From Mycobacterium sp. ACS4331 (GTDB taxonomy: Bacteria > Actinomycetota > Actinomycetes > Mycobacteriales > Mycobacteriaceae): a stretch of 64,000 bases of DNA. The position numbers and the translations under genes are program-made. Location: assembly GCF_001667265.1 (NCBI RefSeq), contig NZ_LZHW01000049.1, positions 1-64,000 of the forward strand, read 5' to 3'. This document shows, in pieces, positions 60,702 through 64,000 of the stretch (positions within the stretch are counted from its first letter, which is position 1; the number at the start of each line of letters is the position of its first letter). The notes below the pieces were generated by a model, which worked only from the letters and a program-made list of their open reading frames with translations, ran no database searches and was not told where the DNA came from.

Positions 60702-62066
60702 GTGAAGTTTTCGGTGTGGGTGGCACCTGTGGCGTGCCTTGTGGTCGCGACAGCGGTGACGGTGGCGCAGGTGACGCCCGCGCCGTCGGCTCCCGTGGAT
60801 CTGCTGGTGCAGCGGGTCATGGCGATGGGGGGTAACGGCCGACCCGACGGCGACAACATGCTCGACGAGCTCAACGGTTATTTCGACCCGGCGAGCGTGA
60901 ATTACGGACTGTGCGATGCGCGCCCCGACTGCGCGATGGACAGCTACGGCGTGATCAGCTGGAATGCCAAGGTGTGGCGGCCGGATTCAGCGTTCGACGC
61001 CCAGCAGGCCGACGGTGTGCGCAGCCTGGACACCGCCCTGCGCGACGCGCTGAAGGAGACCACGCCCGACGACGACATCGTGGTGGTCGGGTATTCCTCG
61101 AGTGCCAGCGTGGTGGTTCGGTATCTGCGTCAACTGCATTCCCAGGCATTGGCCGGCGAGGATGTGCCCAACCCCGATCAGGTCCGGTTCCTGGCGATCG
61201 GCAGCCCGAATCGCCCCAACGGTGGGCTGTTTGCCCGCTTTCCCGGCCTGCGCATCCCGATTCTGGGCGTCACCACCGACGGTGCGAACACCGAAACCGG
61301 CTACCAGCTCACCGACATCAGCTGGAAGTACGACCTGATCTCGGACTTCCCGACCTATCCGCTGAATCTGGTCGCGCTGGCCAACGCGGCGCTCGGGTTC
61401 TTCTATCTGCACAGCTACTACTACGAGGCGGACCCCCACGATGGGCAGCTGTTGGTCTCCGATCCGAAGTGGACCGGCGCCAAGGCGGGTGAGCTCACCG
61501 ACTACATCACCCTCGCCCCGCGGCATCTGCCGCTGCTGCAGCCGTTCTACGACGCCGGTGTCCCGTCGCGCCTGCTGGATGCGATCGAGCCGCTGCTGAC
61601 CGAGATCGTCGAACTCGGCTACGACCGGGAGACGCCGGTGTGGCAGCCGACGCCCGCCAAGCTGCTTCCGCGGCCGGGGCTGATCTTCAGGGCGCTGCCG
61701 AAGTTGGTTGCCGCGCTGGAGAAGGGCCTGAGGATCCTGGTTGGGCGCCCCCCTGCCGTCGCGCGAACGGTGTCCGTCGATCCGGCCCGCACGGCCCCGG
61801 AAGTGCAGCCCCAGCGAGCCGCCAAGGAGTTGTGGCCCTCGACGCTGAAGCGGACCGAGCTCGGCGCGGACCGTGCCGCCCGGCGAGCGTCGACCGCGCG
61901 GGCGACGCAGAAGCTCAAGGCGGCCGTCAGCGGTGCCGTCGACCGGGTGCGGGACGGACTCCGGCGCGCGGGAAGCGGATTCACATTCAAGCCACGGGTG
62001 CAGACGAGGACCGAGTCAGGACGCGAATCGCAGAACGCGCCGAGCGCTGCTGACGCCGCGGCCTGA
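60702..62066 (+). CDS. PE-PPE-domain hydrolase-like protein, exported
   Basis: A 454-residue protein with an N-terminal signal sequence (about 1-24) and a PE-PPE-type alpha/beta hydrolase domain. The nucleophile elbow is VVVGYSSSASVV (GxSxS, about residue 128); this domain occurs in mycobacterial esterases and PE/PPE proteins, though no PE or PPE module is present here. The C-terminal 120 residues are basic and Ala/Arg-rich, perhaps cell-wall-associated. GTG at 60702 has a strong GGGGAGGGGG upstream. It follows hypE by 70 bases but is not a hydrogenase gene. It ends 2 bases from SulP in convergent orientation. Confidence 0.85.
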   Translation: MKFSVWVAPVACLVVATAVTVAQVTPAPSAPVDLLVQRVMAMGGNGRPDGDNMLDELNGYFDPASVNYGLCDARPDCAMDSYGVISWNAKVWRPDSAFDAQQADGVRSLDTALRDALKETTPDDDIVVVGYSSSASVVVRYLRQLHSQALAGEDVPNPDQVRFLAIGSPNRPNGGLFARFPGLRIPILGVTTDGANTETGYQLTDISWKYDLISDFPTYPLNLVALANAALGFFYLHSYYYEADPHDGQLLVSDPKWTGAKAGELTDYITLAPRHLPLLQPFYDAGVPSRLLDAIEPLLTEIVELGYDRETPVWQPTPAKLLPRPGLIFRALPKLVAALEKGLRILVGRPPAVARTVSVDPARTAPEVQPQRAAKELWPSTLKRTELGADRAARRASTARATQKLKAAVSGAVDRVRDGLRRAGSGFTFKPRVQTRTESGRESQNAPSAADAAA

Positions 62067-62068
62067 GG

Positions 62069-63709
62069 TCAACCGGCCGAAGCGTGGTGGCGGGCGTGGG
62101 CCACGGCGTCGTCGAGCGAATCGATGAGGTGGTTCTCGTGTCGGAGGGCCTCGATCACGCCGACATTGGTCAACAGGTCCATGTGTTCGGGCTGAACGCC
62201 CTTGATGATCACGGTGACGCCTCGCGCCTCCAACTCCTCGGCGATGAGAGCGAGGGTGTGGGCTCCCGTCGCGTCGAGCATGCCCAGGTTCGACATCCTG
62301 ATGATCACCACGCGGACGTCGGGATGTTCGGCGTCGGTGATGAGGCTCGAAATCCGTTCGGCAGCACCGAAGAACATGGCCCCGTCGAGTCGCAGCAGGA
62401 CGATTCGGTCGTCGTGCGGGTGTGGCGGGCCGGGCAGCGGCTCACGCTGCACACTGCTCCGACGGGCCACGCCGCGGAGGGCGAAGAACGCTGCGGCCAA
62501 CACTCCTATCGCGACCGCGTCGATCAGGTCGAAGCAGATGGTGACGATCGCGGTCAGGGCGAACGTCAGTGCATCCGATCGGGTGGACCGAAGAATCGTC
62601 AGGACGGTCGATGCGGAGATCATCCGCAGCGAGGTCACCATGAGGACTGCGGCCAGTGCGGCCAGGGGGATGGCGGACACCGCATCGGTGCCCAGGTAGA
62701 CCACCCCGAGAAGAAGCACCGAGTGCACGACCGCGGCCACGCGCGTGCGCGCGCCGGAGCGGACGTTGACCGCGGTGCGGGCGATGGCCCCGGTCGCGGG
62801 CATTCCTCCGAAGATGCCCGAGGCCACCGAGGCCAGCCCCTGGCCGACGAGTTCCCGGTCCGGGTCATACGGTCCCGACGGCGACATGGTCGCGGCGACG
62901 CGCGCCGACAACAGTGACTCGATGGCCGCCAGCGCGGCGATCGCCAGGGCGGCACCCAGGAGCGTGCGAAGCGCATCGAGGTCGGCATGCGGAAGGACGG
63001 GCGCGGGCAGGTGCGCGGGCAGTTCACCGATCCGTGCCGCGGGAATGCCGAGAGCCACCACGAGCACCGTGGCCACCACGACCCCGGTCAGCGATTCCGG
63101 GATCGCGCGGTGCAGCTTGGGCAGCAGGACCATCAGAACCACGACCGTCGCCACCACCAGCAGCGCCGTCGAGGCGGCACCCCAGTCGACCGAGGTGACC
63201 ACCTGCCAGGCCGACATGAGCGGAGTCTGGCCCGGCGTCGCCGTCTGGCCCAGCGCGGCCGGGACCTGCTGCAGGAAGATGATGGCGGCGATGCCGAGCG
63301 TGAAGCCCTCGATCACCGGCCACGGGATGAACGTCACCGCACGCCCGAGGCCGGTGAGCCCGCCGGCCAGCACAAGCACTCCGGCCAGCACGGTCACCAG
63401 CGCGACGCTGCCGAGGCCGTAGTGCGCGACGACGGGCGCGAGCACCACGGCCATCGCCCCGGTGGGGCCCGACACCTGCACGTTCGACCCGCCGAACACC
63501 GCTGCCACGATCCCTGCGACCACGGCGGTGATCAGGCCCGCGGCCGCGCCGACCCCCGAACTGATGCCGAATGCCAGCGCGAGCGGCAGCGCCACCACAC
63601 CCACGGTGACCCCGGCCAGGATGTCGCGGCGCCAGGACCGGCGGGTCTCGGCGTAGTCGGACCGATGGGGCAGCAGTCGTGCGGCGCGTGCGCCCAGCGC
63701 CGCGATCAC
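62069..63709 (-). CDS. SulP-family anion transporter with STAS domain
   Basis: A 546-residue transporter with about 11-12 membrane helices (about residues 25-430) and a C-terminal STAS domain (about 435-546, LLRLDGAMFFGAAERI and IRMSNLGMLDATGAHTL). The SulP signature GGSNVQVSGPTGAMAVVLAPVV is present. Members carry sulfate, bicarbonate, dicarboxylates or other anions; this type (SLC26-like) is not further defined. GTG at 63709 overlaps the ArsR stop (GTGA), so the two genes form an operon. A much longer frame reads into ArsR and is not the protein. Confidence 0.92.
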   Translation of the reverse strand: MIAALGARAARLLPHRSDYAETRRSWRRDILAGVTVGVVALPLALAFGISSGVGAAAGLITAVVAGIVAAVFGGSNVQVSGPTGAMAVVLAPVVAHYGLGSVALVTVLAGVLVLAGGLTGLGRAVTFIPWPVIEGFTLGIAAIIFLQQVPAALGQTATPGQTPLMSAWQVVTSVDWGAASTALLVVATVVVLMVLLPKLHRAIPESLTGVVVATVLVVALGIPAARIGELPAHLPAPVLPHADLDALRTLLGAALAIAALAAIESLLSARVAATMSPSGPYDPDRELVGQGLASVASGIFGGMPATGAIARTAVNVRSGARTRVAAVVHSVLLLGVVYLGTDAVSAIPLAALAAVLMVTSLRMISASTVLTILRSTRSDALTFALTAIVTICFDLIDAVAIGVLAAAFFALRGVARRSSVQREPLPGPPHPHDDRIVLLRLDGAMFFGAAERISSLITDAEHPDVRVVIIRMSNLGMLDATGAHTLALIAEELEARGVTVIIKGVQPEHMDLLTNVGVIEALRHENHLIDSLDDAVAHARHHASAG

Positions 63710-64000
63710 GGCGTGGGTCCGATCGCGGGCAGCGACCGAATCGCGTTGAGCTGGTCCTGTCGGGCAGCCAGCGTGTCGGTGAGGAAGATGCGTGCGATCC
63801 GCAGCAGTTCGGAGACCTGCGGGTGCGCGAGCCGATAGAAGACCGCGTTGCCCACGCGCTCGGCGGTCACCACCTGATGCCGCTTGAGCACCGCGAGGTG
63901 TTGGGACAGCAGCGTGGCCTCCAGGCCCGTGGTGGCCAGGATGTCGCGCACCGGGGTCGACTCCGGGGCGCTGCACAGGATCTCCAGGATCCGGATCCGG
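63706..64000 (-). CDS. ArsR-family regulator, truncated at the window edge
   Basis: The C-terminal 97 residues or so of a winged-helix regulator; the start is beyond 64000. It reads ILEILCSAPESTPVRDIL, then ATTGLEATLLSQHLAVLKRH, the ArsR recognition helix and wing, followed by AERVGNAVFYRLAHPQVSELLRIAR. No metal-binding CxC motif is visible in the part present. Its stop overlaps the SulP start, so it probably controls this transporter, in response to a metal, redox signal or anion. Confidence 0.85.
   Translation of the reverse strand, partial: RIRILEILCSAPESTPVRDILATTGLEATLLSQHLAVLKRHQVVTAERVGNAVFYRLAHPQVSELLRIARIFLTDTLAARQDQLNAIRSLPAIGPTP

Noticed and set aside
63710..63976. N-terminal extension of SulP over the ArsR gene
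   Set aside because: The extension has no membrane character, reads out of frame across a clear ArsR gene, and the GTG at 63709 gives a normal SulP start.

Overview
The window is high-GC, densely packed DNA from an actinobacterium. It is almost certainly a fast-growing, environmental Mycobacterium/Mycolicibacterium. The supporting features are a full mce lipid-importer operon, many FadE-type acyl-CoA dehydrogenases and SDRs, a 13E12-type DUF222/HNH gene, an F420-type luciferase-like oxidoreductase, a PE-PPE-domain protein and an actinobacterial (group 1h) high-affinity [NiFe] hydrogenase.

Layout. 1-2334: a cytochrome P450 and its VanB-type reductase, read leftward from a roughly 1 kb intergenic region rich in dyads. 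3324-14056: a ten-gene mce operon (two YrbE permeases, MceA-F, two Mce-associated proteins) plus a secreted CAP-domain protein. 14122-25117: a lipid-catabolic block of SDRs, an HSL-type esterase, SCP-x-like thiolase, two hot-dog dehydratases and an acyl-CoA dehydrogenase pair. It also carries a double-TetR regulator resembling Mce3R and a 13E12-type HNH gene. A short non-palindromic motif recurs in front of the SDR, the regulator and the thiolase, which suggests one local regulon. 25279-35589: housekeeping and accessory genes, namely L-2-hydroxyglutarate oxidase, ROK regulator, MFS exporter with a coupled 33-residue ORF, cstA-ybdD-membrane protein, an ATP-dependent DNA ligase and a membrane-anchored sulfite-oxidase-family protein. 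35716-46639: a second lipid/steroid-like block with SDR, fused double FadE, tandem-duplicated GntR, pyruvate oxidase and an SDR-LLM-NTF2-SDR operon.

46611-60631: a complete hydrogen-oxidation locus. Leftward run hypA-hypB, then hhyS-hhyL, a NifU/Rieske-like electron-transfer protein and a chain of little-described proteins (DUF5947, DUF6084, a 411-residue protein, a 39-residue membrane peptide), then a maturation protease, a second hypC and a DUF6390 protein. Rightward runs hypF-hypC-hypD-hypE. Most genes overlap by 1-4 bases, so the locus is tightly coupled. Its small subunit has a Cys-x-x-Asp proximal-cluster motif, and its Rieske-like domain has four Cys in place of the usual two Cys and two His. 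60702-64000: a PE-PPE-domain protein, a SulP anion transporter and a truncated ArsR regulator running off the edge.

Functionally, the window combines import and breakdown of lipid or steroid-like substrates with scavenging of atmospheric H2, two strategies associated with mycobacterial persistence. Function calls come from reading motifs by eye; family names are from memory and no database search was run. I saw no rRNA, tRNA, CRISPR array, insertion sequence or prophage.
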